Below, piece by piece: positions 43,280 through 51,897 of a DNA stretch of 64,000 nt. Under the pieces are notes generated by a model that was given only the letters and a program-made list of their open reading frames with translations, was not told the DNA's origin and did no database searches. The first letter of the stretch is position 1; each line of letters begins with the position of its first letter. Origin of the DNA: Spirulina sp034932185 (lineage in GTDB: Bacteria > Cyanobacteriota > Cyanobacteriia > Cyanobacteriales > Spirulinaceae); contig NZ_JAYGHW010000007.1 of assembly GCF_034932185.1 (NCBI RefSeq), positions 35,454 to 99,453 of the forward strand, given 5' to 3'. The translations under genes were made by a program, and so were the position numbers.

Positions 43280-44701
43280 ATGTCCCAAAACCCCTGGAAC
43301 ACCCCTGATCCCGATGATGGCTTAGATCCCATCGAAGCGATTTTGTCCGATTGGTCTGATCCTGAAACCGAGGAAGAAGATTTTCGTAGTGATTTTTTCC
43401 AGGGTACAGGGGGACGGCGCACGAAAGCCGCCTTTGCGTTGATGATGGTGTGGGGAATTGTCCTTGCCCTCCATTTGGTCTCTTGGGGCATTTGGTTGGT
43501 GGTGGCCCTGACGGGGATGATTGGCGTGAATATTTTGCGCTTGGTGGTGGCCCGTCCTAACCCCGTCCCCGACTCGTTACGGGATCAAGATTTAGCGACG
43601 GCTCCCACCGTTGCCCTTTTGGTGGCGGCGAAAAATGAGGAGGCGGTGATTGAACGACTGGTGCGGCAACTCTGTGCTTTGGATTATGAGCGCGATCGCT
43701 ACGAAGTTTGGGTCATCGATGACTACAGCACCGATCGCACTCCCGAAATTATCGATCGCCTCGCCCTCGAATGCCCCCAACTCCAAATCATCCATCGCCC
43801 CGCCAATGCTGGGGGCGGGAAATCGGGGGCGCTCAATCAGGCCGTGGCGCAAATAGACCGGGATATTATTGCTGTCTTTGATGCCGATGCGATCGTTGCC
43901 CCCGATTTATTACGGCGGGTGATCCCCCTCTTTGCCGATGAACAAATGGGAGCCGTCCAGGTGCGCAAAGCGATTTCTAACCCTGAGGAAAACTTTTGGG
44001 CGAAGGGTCAGGCGGTGGAAATGTACCTGGATAGCTACTACCAACAGCAGCGCATTGCCATCGGCGGCATTGGTGAATTGCGGGGCAATGGCCAGTTTGT
44101 GCGGCGAACGGCCTTAGCGCGGTGTGGCGGATGGAATGAGGAAACGATTACCGATGATCTCGATTTAACGATCCGCCTCCATCTCGATCGCTGGCAAATT
44201 GGCTTTTGCCTTGACCCCGCTATTGGTGAAGAAGGGGTGACTCGCGCCCAAGCCCTTTGGCATCAGCGCAGCCGGTGGGCAGAGGGGGGTTATCAACGCT
44301 ATCTCGATTATTGGCGATTGATCATCCGTAACCGCATGGGGGTGCTGAAAACCTGGGATCTGATCTGTTTCTTCGTTCTGCAATATCTCTTGCCCACAGC
44401 AGCAATTCCTGATTTCCTGATGGTACTGTTACGCCATCATCTGCCGGTGATGATGCCTCTATCCGCCCTAGTGGTTTCCTTCGCCTCTTTGGGGATAGTG
44501 GTGGGGTCGTTGCGGGTGAAGCCGGTGACTTCGCTGAAGGAGGCGATCGCCTTCCTCGTCAGCTTCGGCCAGGGCTTTACCTATCTATTCCATTGGTTCA
44601 TCGTCATGCCCGCCACCACCGCCCGCATGGCCATCCGTCCCAAACGCCTTAAATGGGTGAAAACCGTCCACGGCAGTACAAATATCTCTGTTCTCCCCTA
44701 A
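43280..44701 (+). CDS. mgdA: Family 2 glycosyltransferase, probable 1,2-diacylglycerol beta-glucosyltransferase
   Basis: 473 residues. N-terminal acidic segment (WSDPETEEEDFRSDFFQG) and two hydrophobic helices, then a GT2 domain: VAAKNEEAVIERL, VIDDYSTDRT, AVFDADAIV (DxD) and HQRSRWAEGG (Q/RxxRW), followed by C-terminal membrane segments. This matches cyanobacterial MgdA (Synechocystis sll1377), which makes monoglucosyldiacylglycerol, the galactolipid precursor of thylakoids. A polysaccharide synthase is the alternative. Confidence 0.82.
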   Translation: MSQNPWNTPDPDDGLDPIEAILSDWSDPETEEEDFRSDFFQGTGGRRTKAAFALMMVWGIVLALHLVSWGIWLVVALTGMIGVNILRLVVARPNPVPDSLRDQDLATAPTVALLVAAKNEEAVIERLVRQLCALDYERDRYEVWVIDDYSTDRTPEIIDRLALECPQLQIIHRPANAGGGKSGALNQAVAQIDRDIIAVFDADAIVAPDLLRRVIPLFADEQMGAVQVRKAISNPEENFWAKGQAVEMYLDSYYQQQRIAIGGIGELRGNGQFVRRTALARCGGWNEETITDDLDLTIRLHLDRWQIGFCLDPAIGEEGVTRAQALWHQRSRWAEGGYQRYLDYWRLIIRNRMGVLKTWDLICFFVLQYLLPTAAIPDFLMVLLRHHLPVMMPLSALVVSFASLGIVVGSLRVKPVTSLKEAIAFLVSFGQGFTYLFHWFIVMPATTARMAIRPKRLKWVKTVHGSTNISVLP

Positions 44702-44760
44702 AAGTTCTTTAACGTTCCCTCCCCCCGTTTGTAGTGCGGACTTTAGTCCGCTCCCCCAAA

Positions 44761-45654
44761 TCAGTGATCTTGAATCGGCGCAATCCCCGCCCGATCAAGA
44801 ATTTCCGGGATCAAATCTTCCCGGCGTACCGCCATCATGTGAACACCATGGCAAAGATTTTGGGCTAGTTTCACCTGTTCAGCGGCGATCTTCACCCCTT
44901 CCTTGAGGGGGTTTGATGCAGCAGCGAGGCGATCAATGATCGTTTGGGGAATATTCGCCCCTGGGACATAGCGGTTGATGAAATTGGCATTTTTGGCAGA
45001 CTTGAGCAGGAAAATTCCGGCGAGAATGGGGCGATCGCCCACCGATGCGATTTGGGTCATAAATTTTTCCAAGCGGTCAAAATCACAAATTAACTGGCTT
45101 TGGAAAAATTGCGCCCCTGCCTCCACCTTGCGCTCAAACCGCCGCTGTAAACTGCTCCAACTGGGCAATTGGGGATCCACCGCTGCCCCCACAAGCAAAT
45201 CTAAAGCGCCATCAGTGAGGGGTTTGCCATTGGCATCAAACCCTTGATTGAGTTGTTGGATTAACTTTAACAGCCGCACCGATTCGAGATCAAAGACACT
45301 GCGGGCCTGGGGATGATCCCCCGCTTTAACGGGATCCCCCGTGAGGGCGAGGATATTGTGAAGGCCCAAGGCGTGGGCCCCCATGAGATCCGCTTGCAGG
45401 CCGATCAGGTTGCGATCGCGGCAGGCCATTTGACAAATCGGTTCAATCCCTGCCTGATGCAACAAGAGGGAAGCGGCTAAGGAGGACATCCGCACCACCG
45501 CCCGACTGCCATCGGTGACATTGACACTATGGACTCGCCCCTTTAACCCCGCAGCCATCGCTAACATATGGTGGGGATCCCCCCCCTTCGGAGGCATCAC
45601 TTCGGCGGTCACTAAAAATTCTTGAGCAGCAATGGCACGGCGTAAACGGGACAT
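44761..45654 (-). CDS. metF: Methylenetetrahydrofolate reductase family protein
   Basis: 297 residues. TIM-barrel pattern: VTAEVMPPKGGDPHHML, SVNVTDGSRA, CQMACRDRNLIGLQADL, NILALTGDPVKAGDHP, and AQFFQSQLICD, with a C-terminal KEGVKIAAE. It matches MTHFR-type FAD enzymes reducing methylene-THF for methionine synthesis. The sequence belongs to a shorter class than E. coli MetF, so the electron donor may differ. Confidence 0.87.
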   Translation of the reverse strand: MSRLRRAIAAQEFLVTAEVMPPKGGDPHHMLAMAAGLKGRVHSVNVTDGSRAVVRMSSLAASLLLHQAGIEPICQMACRDRNLIGLQADLMGAHALGLHNILALTGDPVKAGDHPQARSVFDLESVRLLKLIQQLNQGFDANGKPLTDGALDLLVGAAVDPQLPSWSSLQRRFERKVEAGAQFFQSQLICDFDRLEKFMTQIASVGDRPILAGIFLLKSAKNANFINRYVPGANIPQTIIDRLAAASNPLKEGVKIAAEQVKLAQNLCHGVHMMAVRREDLIPEILDRAGIAPIQDH

Positions 45655-45791
45655 TGAATTTTAGGGCGGTTTAAAAGTAAAGAATAGAGTTCTTGATTCT
45701 AACGTTATCCGGTTTTGGCCGGATTCGGAGATTATTTAGGGAGGGGCAATCCTACCGCCTCACATTTGCTGATGCTCTCTCACACACACCC

Positions 45792-46454
45792 ATGAAAAGT
45801 CTCAACCTCACCCCCCAACTTTACGAATACCTCCAGCAGGTCTCGCTGCGGGAACCGGATATCCTCGCGCAACTGCGAGCCGAAACCGCCCAGCACCCCA
45901 TGGCTCAGATGCAAATTGCGCCGGAACAGGGGCAATTTATGGCCTTTTTAGTGGAGCTAATTGGGGCGAAAAAAACCCTCGATATTGGCGTATTTACCGG
46001 CTATAGCGCCTTGGTGGTGGCCCTGGCCCTGCCCTCTGACGGAGTGGTGATTGCCTGTGATACCGATGGCGAAGTGACCCAGATCGCCAGCCGTTACTGG
46101 GAAGCGGCGGGGGTGGCGGCCAAAATTCACCTCCGCATTGCCCCCGCGTTGGAAACCCTCGATAGCCTCCTGATGATGGGCCAGCGGGAAACCTTTGATT
46201 TTGCCTTCATTGATGCCGATAAGCGCAATTATTTAGAGTATTACGAGCGATCGCTCCAACTGTTGCGGCCCGGTGGATTGTTGGTGATTGATAATGTGCT
46301 TTGGTCAGGGCGGGTGGCGGATCCCACGGATCAGGATGCCCGCACCGAGGCGATTCGCCACTTTAACGAGCAACTCCATGGGGACGAACGGATTACCCTC
46401 AGTGTGATCCCGGTGGCGGATGGCCTGACCCTCGCCCGCAAACGGGATAGTTAA
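45792..46454 (+). CDS. Class I SAM-dependent O-methyltransferase
   Basis: 220 residues from the ATG at 45792; an open extension upstream lacks similarity. It resembles caffeoyl-CoA/catechol O-methyltransferases: KKTLDIGVFTGYSALVVAL (SAM motif I), VIACDTDGEV, FDFAFIDADKRNYLEYYE and VIDNVLWSGRVADP with the metal ligands. The substrate is probably a small catechol-type molecule. Confidence 0.9.
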   Translation: MKSLNLTPQLYEYLQQVSLREPDILAQLRAETAQHPMAQMQIAPEQGQFMAFLVELIGAKKTLDIGVFTGYSALVVALALPSDGVVIACDTDGEVTQIASRYWEAAGVAAKIHLRIAPALETLDSLLMMGQRETFDFAFIDADKRNYLEYYERSLQLLRPGGLLVIDNVLWSGRVADPTDQDARTEAIRHFNEQLHGDERITLSVIPVADGLTLARKRDS

Positions 46455-46458
46455 TCCG

Positions 46459-46482
46459 TAGGGGCGAAAATTTTTCGCCCCC
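46459..46482. repeat. GGGGCGAAAA/TTTTCGCCCC palindrome copy
   Basis: Nearly perfect palindrome immediately after the methyltransferase gene; preceded by CCGTA. Confidence 0.75.
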
Positions 46483-46491
46483 ACCCCCTAG

Positions 46492-46518
46492 CCCCTCTCC
46501 CAAAATTTGAGAGAGGGG
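46492..46518. repeat. CCCCTCTCCC palindromic repeat
   Basis: CCCCTCTCCC and GAGAGAGGGG flank a short A/T loop, directly after the previous palindrome. Confidence 0.6.
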
Positions 46519-46609
46519 AATCGGTCAAGAGGAAAGCAAGCAGAGCGGATCGCGATGGGCTACTCTAACTGTTGGACTGCTCACATTGAACAATTAAGGA
46601 GTGATTGAC

Positions 46610-47059
46610 ATGGAACGGACATTTATTATGATCAAGCCCGACGGCGTACAGCGGGGGCTAATTGGCGACGTGATTAAACGCTTTGAAACCAAAGGGTTTA
46701 CCTTGGTGGGGATGAAGTTTATGGCGGTGTCCCGTGAGTTAGCGGAGCAGCATTACGATGTCCACAAAGAGCGGCCCTTTTTCCAAGGTTTGGTGGATTT
46801 CATCACCTCTAGCCCTGTGGTGGCGATGGTGTGGTCAGGGGAAGGCGTGGTGGCTTCGGCTCGAAAAATCATTGGAGCGACGAACCCCCTTACTGCCGAA
46901 CCCGGTACATTGCGCGGCGATTTTTGTATTGAAGTGGGGCGTAATTTGATCCATGGTTCCGATGCGATCGAAACGGCCCAGCGGGAAATTGCTCTCTGGT
47001 TCTCCGAAGCGGAACTCGTCACTTGGGAAACCCACAGCAAGCCCTGGCTCTGTGAATAG
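46610..47059 (+). CDS. ndk: Nucleoside diphosphate kinase
   Basis: 149 residues from the ATG at 46610, behind AAGGAGTGATTGAC. It transfers the gamma phosphate between NTPs and NDPs through a phospho-His. ERTFIMIKPDGVQRGLIG at the start and the active-site His in NLIHGSDA are intact. Length and motifs are standard. Confidence 0.97.
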   Translation: MERTFIMIKPDGVQRGLIGDVIKRFETKGFTLVGMKFMAVSRELAEQHYDVHKERPFFQGLVDFITSSPVVAMVWSGEGVVASARKIIGATNPLTAEPGTLRGDFCIEVGRNLIHGSDAIETAQREIALWFSEAELVTWETHSKPWLCE

Positions 47060-47266
47060 TTATCGCCATTGCCTTCTCGAGGAAGAAAGAGGATAGAGAA
47101 GAGAGGAGAGAGGAGAGAGTACTGTTTAACGTTCTCCCTCAATCCTCACTCCTTCTTCTCTGGCTCAAGCTACCTCAGACCTCAGGAATCAGCAGATCGG
47201 CCTAGAATATATTGGGATAGTTGAATTATTTCTCGGTCATTTTCATGGCCCACTAAATATTAGTCC

Positions 47267-48304
47267 ATGAATCCGTTGCAAAATCTCCTCACCTTGAGTC
47301 AATTACACAGTGCCTTCACGCTCTTTACGAGTTTGTTGGTGGAAGCTTTGCCCTTTTTGCTGTTGGGGATTTTGCTTTCCAGTGCGCTGCTCTTTTTTGT
47401 CGATGAGCAACAACTGATTTCCCGAATGCCCCAAAATCCAGTGCTGGGGTCGTTGTTTGGCAGCTTTGTGGGGTTTCTCTTTCCGGTGTGTGAATGCGGC
47501 AATGTGCCGGTGGCGCGGCGTTTGCTCACCCAAGGTGCGCCCACATCGGTAGCCATTGGCTTCCTGTTAGCTGCCCCCACCATTAACCCGATTGTGATTT
47601 GGGCAACCTGGGTGGCGTTTCGGGATCAGCCTCAGGTGGTGGTGTTGCGGATTGTGTTTTGTATGATCATCGCTACGGTGGTGGGGGTGATTTTTAGTTT
47701 CCAAAAAGATCCCCGGCCGATGATGCAGCCGGAACTGGCCAAACGGGTACTCTACCGCTTGCAAGCCCGCCAAGCTCCGGAGCAGCCCTCGCTACTCCAA
47801 TCGGGAACCTATTTATTGGGTCAAAGTGGCTCCCCGCTGCGGTTGGAAACAGCAACGCCTGCGGATTTTACGCCCCCCAAGCCGATTAAACGGTTTTCGG
47901 CTCAAAATTTCCGGCTGTTTATGGACAATATGGTGCAGGAGGTGCGGGAGTTGGGGGGGATGTTGGTGTTGGGGAGTGCGATCGCCGCCAGTCTGCAAGT
48001 GTTAGCCCCCCGGGAATTGGTGGTCAGTTTAGGCCAGGGGCCGCTGACTTCGATTTTGGCGATGATGTTGTTGGCGGCGGTGGTGTCGATCTGTTCGACG
48101 GTGGATGCATTTTTTGTCCTCGCCTTCGCTTCGACATTTACCACGGGTTCACTCTTGGCCTTTATGGTGTTTGGCCCGATGGTCGATCTCAAGGCGATCG
48201 GCTTACTGCTTTCCATTTTCAAACCCCGCGTCATTGCCTATCTCTTCCTGATTGCTGGGCAACTCACCCTGCTGTTGACGCTATCCTATACTTACTTTTT
48301 CTAA
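47267..48304 (+). CDS. YraQ/DUF318-family permease
   Basis: 345 residues with about eight membrane segments. VCECGNVPVARRLL carries the conserved CECG motif, followed by GAPTSVAIGFLLAAPTINP; the last helices end in SICSTVDAFFVLAFAS. The family resembles transporters of unknown substrate, often with a TIGR03943 partner, which follows here by 16 bp. Confidence 0.9.
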   Translation: MNPLQNLLTLSQLHSAFTLFTSLLVEALPFLLLGILLSSALLFFVDEQQLISRMPQNPVLGSLFGSFVGFLFPVCECGNVPVARRLLTQGAPTSVAIGFLLAAPTINPIVIWATWVAFRDQPQVVVLRIVFCMIIATVVGVIFSFQKDPRPMMQPELAKRVLYRLQARQAPEQPSLLQSGTYLLGQSGSPLRLETATPADFTPPKPIKRFSAQNFRLFMDNMVQEVRELGGMLVLGSAIAASLQVLAPRELVVSLGQGPLTSILAMMLLAAVVSICSTVDAFFVLAFASTFTTGSLLAFMVFGPMVDLKAIGLLLSIFKPRVIAYLFLIAGQLTLLLTLSYTYFF

Positions 48305-48320
48305 ACATTTGGGTGCTGCC

Positions 48321-49109
48321 ATGCTCCGCCTCAAACGGCTCTATCCTCAACTCCTGCCCTGGCTTGATGTGGTGGCGCTCTTCCAATGGGGGGCGTTACT
48401 CCTCAAGTTTTATTTCAGTGGCCAATTGCAGTTATTGATTCACCCCAACTACAACCTTTTGGTTTTAGGCGCTGGGTTGGGGTTTTTGATCTTTAGTAGT
48501 TTACGGGCCAAACATTTAATCTATCGCCGTCGCTCTGGGGTCAATGATGGCCCTTTGCAGCACGTGACGTTATTTCCGCCGGGTTTGGGGTCGGGGCTGC
48601 TGCTGGTCTCTGCCTTGTTAGGTTTCCTGATTCCCCCCGCAGTCCTCGCCAGTGAGACGGCTCTACAACGGGGTTTGAATGAATCCCTCCCCTATACCCG
48701 CACCGAAGCCCAATCCTTTTACAATCCGATTCCACCGGAAGAGCGCTCGTTGTTGGATTGGGTGCGGACGCTCAATGCCTATCCTGAACCCGATGCCTAT
48801 CGGGATCAAAAGGTGAATTTAAAGGGGTTTGTGGTGCATAGCCCGACGTTGCCGGAGAACTATTTGCTCATTTCTCGGTTTGTGATTTCCTGCTGTGCGG
48901 TGGATGCTTACCCCATTGGCCTGCCGGTGCGATTAACGACGAATCGGGAGGACTATCCCCAAGATAGTTGGCTTCAGGTGCAGGGGCGGATGGCGACGGA
49001 GGAATTGGACGATATGCCTACGGCAGGCTTACGCCACCGCCGTCAGTTGGTGATTGTCGCAGAAAGTATCGAGGAAATTCCTACCCCCCGTGATCCTTAC
49101 GAGTTTTAA
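48321..49109 (+). CDS. TIGR03943 family membrane protein
   Basis: 262 residues from the ATG at 48321. Two or three N-terminal membrane helices (WLDVVALFQWGALLL, YNLLVLGAGLGFLIF, LLLVSALLGFLI) and a C-terminal soluble domain ending in VISCCAVDAYPIGLPV and GRMATEELDD. This is the usual partner of the YraQ permease and probably forms a complex with it. Confidence 0.87.
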   Translation: MLRLKRLYPQLLPWLDVVALFQWGALLLKFYFSGQLQLLIHPNYNLLVLGAGLGFLIFSSLRAKHLIYRRRSGVNDGPLQHVTLFPPGLGSGLLLVSALLGFLIPPAVLASETALQRGLNESLPYTRTEAQSFYNPIPPEERSLLDWVRTLNAYPEPDAYRDQKVNLKGFVVHSPTLPENYLLISRFVISCCAVDAYPIGLPVRLTTNREDYPQDSWLQVQGRMATEELDDMPTAGLRHRRQLVIVAESIEEIPTPRDPYEF

Positions 49110-49113
49110 GCCG

Positions 49114-50652
49114 ATGCTCAAACCTGACAAGTTTGCTCCCACCTTGTTTCCCATTGATCTGGCGGCGATCGCCTCCATCTTGGCCTTCTCTATCTTGATT
49201 CTGTTGCTGTTAATCAGTGGCAATATTTGTCGGGGCGATCGCTGTTGGATCGATACCCGGCCCAAGGTGGCGGAATTTAGTTGGCAGAATCAGGTGATTC
49301 GGGCGGCGGATAATGCCTTTGTGGTGGAGTTTAATCGCCCGATGGATCATCAGGGGGTGGAAGATCATCTCAAGCTGACGATTCCCGATAAACCCGAAAT
49401 CACCGATCCCCTACCGGGGCGATTCAGTTGGGCGGGCCGGCGCTTGGCCTATACGTTGAATTTTCCCGCTCCCTATGGCGATCGCTACCACATCAGTCTT
49501 AGTAATGCCCAGGAAAAATTTCGCGGTAGCAATGAACTGGGGCAGGAAATGCAACCCTTTGAGGCGGTGTTTCGCACCCCTGATCGGATTTTGGCCTACA
49601 TTGGCTTGGATCGCTCAGAGGCGGGGCGGCTCGTGCTTTACAATCTCACCCAGCAGCGGAAAACCCTGCTCACGCCCCCGAATTTGGTGGTGACGGAGTT
49701 TCAGCCCTACCCCGATGGCCAATCGATTCTCTTCTCTGCCCTCGATGGTAGCAATACCGGCAGCAGTATCTTAGAGCAGCAACTCTATCGCGTCACAACG
49801 GGGATATCCCTGGCGATGGATCCCCAGGAGCGGCCGACCACCGCAGCGGGGCAAGTCAGCCTCGTCTTAGACAATCAAACCCACCAACTGCTCAACTTCG
49901 ACCTTTCTGCCGATGGCAGTATCATCGTTGCCCAGCGGATTAGTCGGGAAAACCCCACGGATGTGGGCCTGTGGTTATTGCGCCAGGGGCGGGATCCCGT
50001 TCCCTTGGAGAATCAACCGGGGGGAACGTTTCAAATTGCGCCGGATAATGCCTTGATTGCCATGGCCCAAGGGGAAGGCATTGCGCTGCTTTCCCTAGAG
50101 CCGGGGGCGGAACCCCTGGACTTTTTAGCTCAATTTGGCATGGTGTTGGATTTTTCCCCCGATGGGACGACAGCGGCGATGGTGGATTTTAACCGCGATG
50201 ATCCTGATTTGCTTTATACGCGATCGCTCTATCTCGTCACGAACCAACGCACCCAGGAGAAAATTTTTGATACTCAGGGTTCCATTGTTAATTGTCAGTT
50301 TGACCCCAGGGGCGAGAATCTCTATTGTTTACTGACGACATTGTTAGAGGGTCAGGAATATCGCGAACAGCCCTATATTGCCCAGGTGAATCTTGACAAA
50401 AAGGAGATTCAACCCCTAACCACATTGCCGGATTATCAAGATATTCACCTCAGCGTTGCCCCGGATGGTTTAGCGCTGCTCTTTGATCAAATTGTCACCG
50501 ATCCAGAGGGCAATAGTAGCTTACAAACCGATGCGGGGGAATCCATCAGTGATAGTCAAATCTGGTTGCTGATTCCCTCTGTTGATCCCGAAAAACCGCC
50601 GGTCTTGGAAACCCTACCCTTTATCGGCATTCAACCCCAATGGCTTCCCTAA
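49114..50652 (+). CDS. Membrane-anchored Ig-like plus beta-propeller-like protein
   Basis: 512 residues from the ATG at 49114, four bases after the TIGR03943 stop. One N-terminal membrane helix (IASILAFSILILLLLISG), then an SbsA/Big_5-like domain (AFVVEFNRPMDHQGVE, GRFSWAGRRLAYTLNF) and about six TolB/WD-like repeats (FQPYPDGQSILFSA, LDFSPDGTTAAMVDF, CQFDPRGENLYC). No enzyme motif. The frame is open upstream into the previous gene but without similarity. Confidence 0.82.
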   Translation: MLKPDKFAPTLFPIDLAAIASILAFSILILLLLISGNICRGDRCWIDTRPKVAEFSWQNQVIRAADNAFVVEFNRPMDHQGVEDHLKLTIPDKPEITDPLPGRFSWAGRRLAYTLNFPAPYGDRYHISLSNAQEKFRGSNELGQEMQPFEAVFRTPDRILAYIGLDRSEAGRLVLYNLTQQRKTLLTPPNLVVTEFQPYPDGQSILFSALDGSNTGSSILEQQLYRVTTGISLAMDPQERPTTAAGQVSLVLDNQTHQLLNFDLSADGSIIVAQRISRENPTDVGLWLLRQGRDPVPLENQPGGTFQIAPDNALIAMAQGEGIALLSLEPGAEPLDFLAQFGMVLDFSPDGTTAAMVDFNRDDPDLLYTRSLYLVTNQRTQEKIFDTQGSIVNCQFDPRGENLYCLLTTLLEGQEYREQPYIAQVNLDKKEIQPLTTLPDYQDIHLSVAPDGLALLFDQIVTDPEGNSSLQTDAGESISDSQIWLLIPSVDPEKPPVLETLPFIGIQPQWLP

Positions 50653-50697
50653 AACTGATACAGCTTGTTCAGAAATCATCTGATTGGTTCTCAAAGT

Positions 50698-50720
50698 CCC
50701 TCTCCCGCTCTGGGAGAGGA
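50698..50720. repeat. CCCTCTCCC palindromic repeat
   Basis: CCCTCTCCC/GGGAGAGGA around a five-base loop, in the gap after the propeller gene. Confidence 0.5.
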
Positions 50721-50813
50721 ATTTAGAGTAAGAGCAATGTGTTAAGCAACTGGTGAACAGGCTGTAGGGTGAGTTGACTAGATTGGCAGTGATAACCCAT
50801 TTAATGAGTGATT

Positions 50814-50849
50814 GCATTTGCATTTGCATTTGCATTTGCATTTGCATTT
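50814..50849. repeat. Hexamer tandem repeat GCATTT x6
   Basis: Six perfect copies of GCATTT. The short open frame on the other strand reads MQ repeats only because of this array. Confidence 0.9.
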
Positions 50850-50872
50850 TAATTCTTACACTCTTGTATCTC

Positions 50873-51304
50873 CTAACCTTTTTTAGGATAAAGCTGATGA
50901 TCGGGATCTAACCAAACAATATAGAAAACTTCATTAATGAGAAACCCATGAATTCTACCATGCTCATTTGAAGAGAGAGAAAACTGATAAGGAGTATCAA
51001 CTAATTGCTCCTCATCTTTCAATCCAAAGCCATTTTCACTAGTGTCTTCCCATTTAATTGGATGAAATCTAAGGGAGCTACTACGATTCACCAGTAGTTC
51101 TTGAGTAGAGAGAGCCGATAAGGCCTTGAGACGGTCAATGAGAGTTAACCAATAATTCACTAATTTGTGATTACAGGAGAACTTTTCATGACGGTCTTGA
51201 TAGTATTTAAATGAAAAGCTGATGCCTTGTTGCTTCAGCTTCGTTGATTGAATTCCTGATGAGTTTTTCTTTAAGACTTCAGTCTTTTTGATTTTCTTCG
51301 ACAC
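50873..51304 (-). CDS. Putative toxin partner of Panacea antitoxin
   Basis: 143 residues, no recognised toxin fold. Features: a Lys-rich start, FSFKYYQDRHEKFSCNHKLV, LRFHPIKWEDTS, and the ending IVWLDPDHQLYPKKG. It starts inside the Panacea gene (26-nt overlap), so coupling is strong. Panacea antitoxins pair with many different toxins, which fits an unfamiliar one here. Toxicity is inferred from context only. Confidence 0.75.
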   Translation of the reverse strand: MSKKIKKTEVLKKNSSGIQSTKLKQQGISFSFKYYQDRHEKFSCNHKLVNYWLTLIDRLKALSALSTQELLVNRSSSLRFHPIKWEDTSENGFGLKDEEQLVDTPYQFSLSSNEHGRIHGFLINEVFYIVWLDPDHQLYPKKG

Positions 51305-51737
51305 GTTCTCCGTAAAACTCCTTCATCCACTCTTTCTTAATCACTTGGTTAGATGGTTCGTCTGGTGCTAAATCTTCTCTAGCTCGATTCCAAGGATCTT
51401 CAAGATGAGTCATCTGTTCTAGTTCATAGCCGTCACAATCAAAATATTCTTGGACAACTTCATCAAGAAATTGACGAATATTTTGAGGAAGCTGAGGCAT
51501 CACATCTTCAGAGATAGGCTGCCATCCAAAAGATTTATATTGTCGATATAGAGAGGGAATCACTGGGCCATGTACCCATGCCTCGAAATCCTCTTCAAAG
51601 AGAGGACTGTCGTGGATTGCAATATGCCAAGCTTGAGCATAGTAAACAAGCTTCTGAAGCTTTAAGTTACTAATAAAGGAGCCAGTTTCATTTGCGACCC
51701 AAATAAAATACTGTGCTATGTCAATGCAAGACAACAA
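51279..51737 (-). CDS. Panacea (DUF4065/SocA-like) antitoxin
   Basis: 152 residues if translation starts at the TTG at 51737, which lies 5 nt after a perfect AAGGAGGTGA (51752-51743); a GTG at 51758 is open but would put this site inside the gene. ISNLKLQKLVYYAQAWHIA, FEEDFEAWVHGPVIPSLYRQ and the rest match the Panacea domain, which neutralises toxins in PanAT systems. No HIP1 octamer, AT-rich. Confidence 0.88.
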   Translation of the reverse strand: MLSCIDIAQYFIWVANETGSFISNLKLQKLVYYAQAWHIAIHDSPLFEEDFEAWVHGPVIPSLYRQYKSFGWQPISEDVMPQLPQNIRQFLDEVVQEYFDCDGYELEQMTHLEDPWNRAREDLAPDEPSNQVIKKEWMKEFYGERVEENQKD

Positions 51738-51742
51738 TAGAC

Positions 51743-51752
51743 TCACCTCCTT
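51743..51752 (-). promoter_or_regulatory. Perfect Shine-Dalgarno of the Panacea gene
   Basis: AAGGAGGTGA on the minus strand with a 5-nt spacer to TTG at 51737. This site decides the start codon. Confidence 0.75.
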
Positions 51753-51897
51753 ACTCACAACGCCCTACAAAAAACAATATATCGATACCATTAGTTTAGA
51801 CGATTTTTCCTAGAGAAGCTATAGGTAGTTTCCCTCCCTCATCGTTGAGCGGTTCAAGCTCGTGCTACAGCATTTCTGTAGCACGAGCTTGACCTTC

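Noticed and set aside
50614..50847. Open frame with repeated Met-Gln at its start
   Set aside because: It only reads the GCATTT hexamer array; no real protein.
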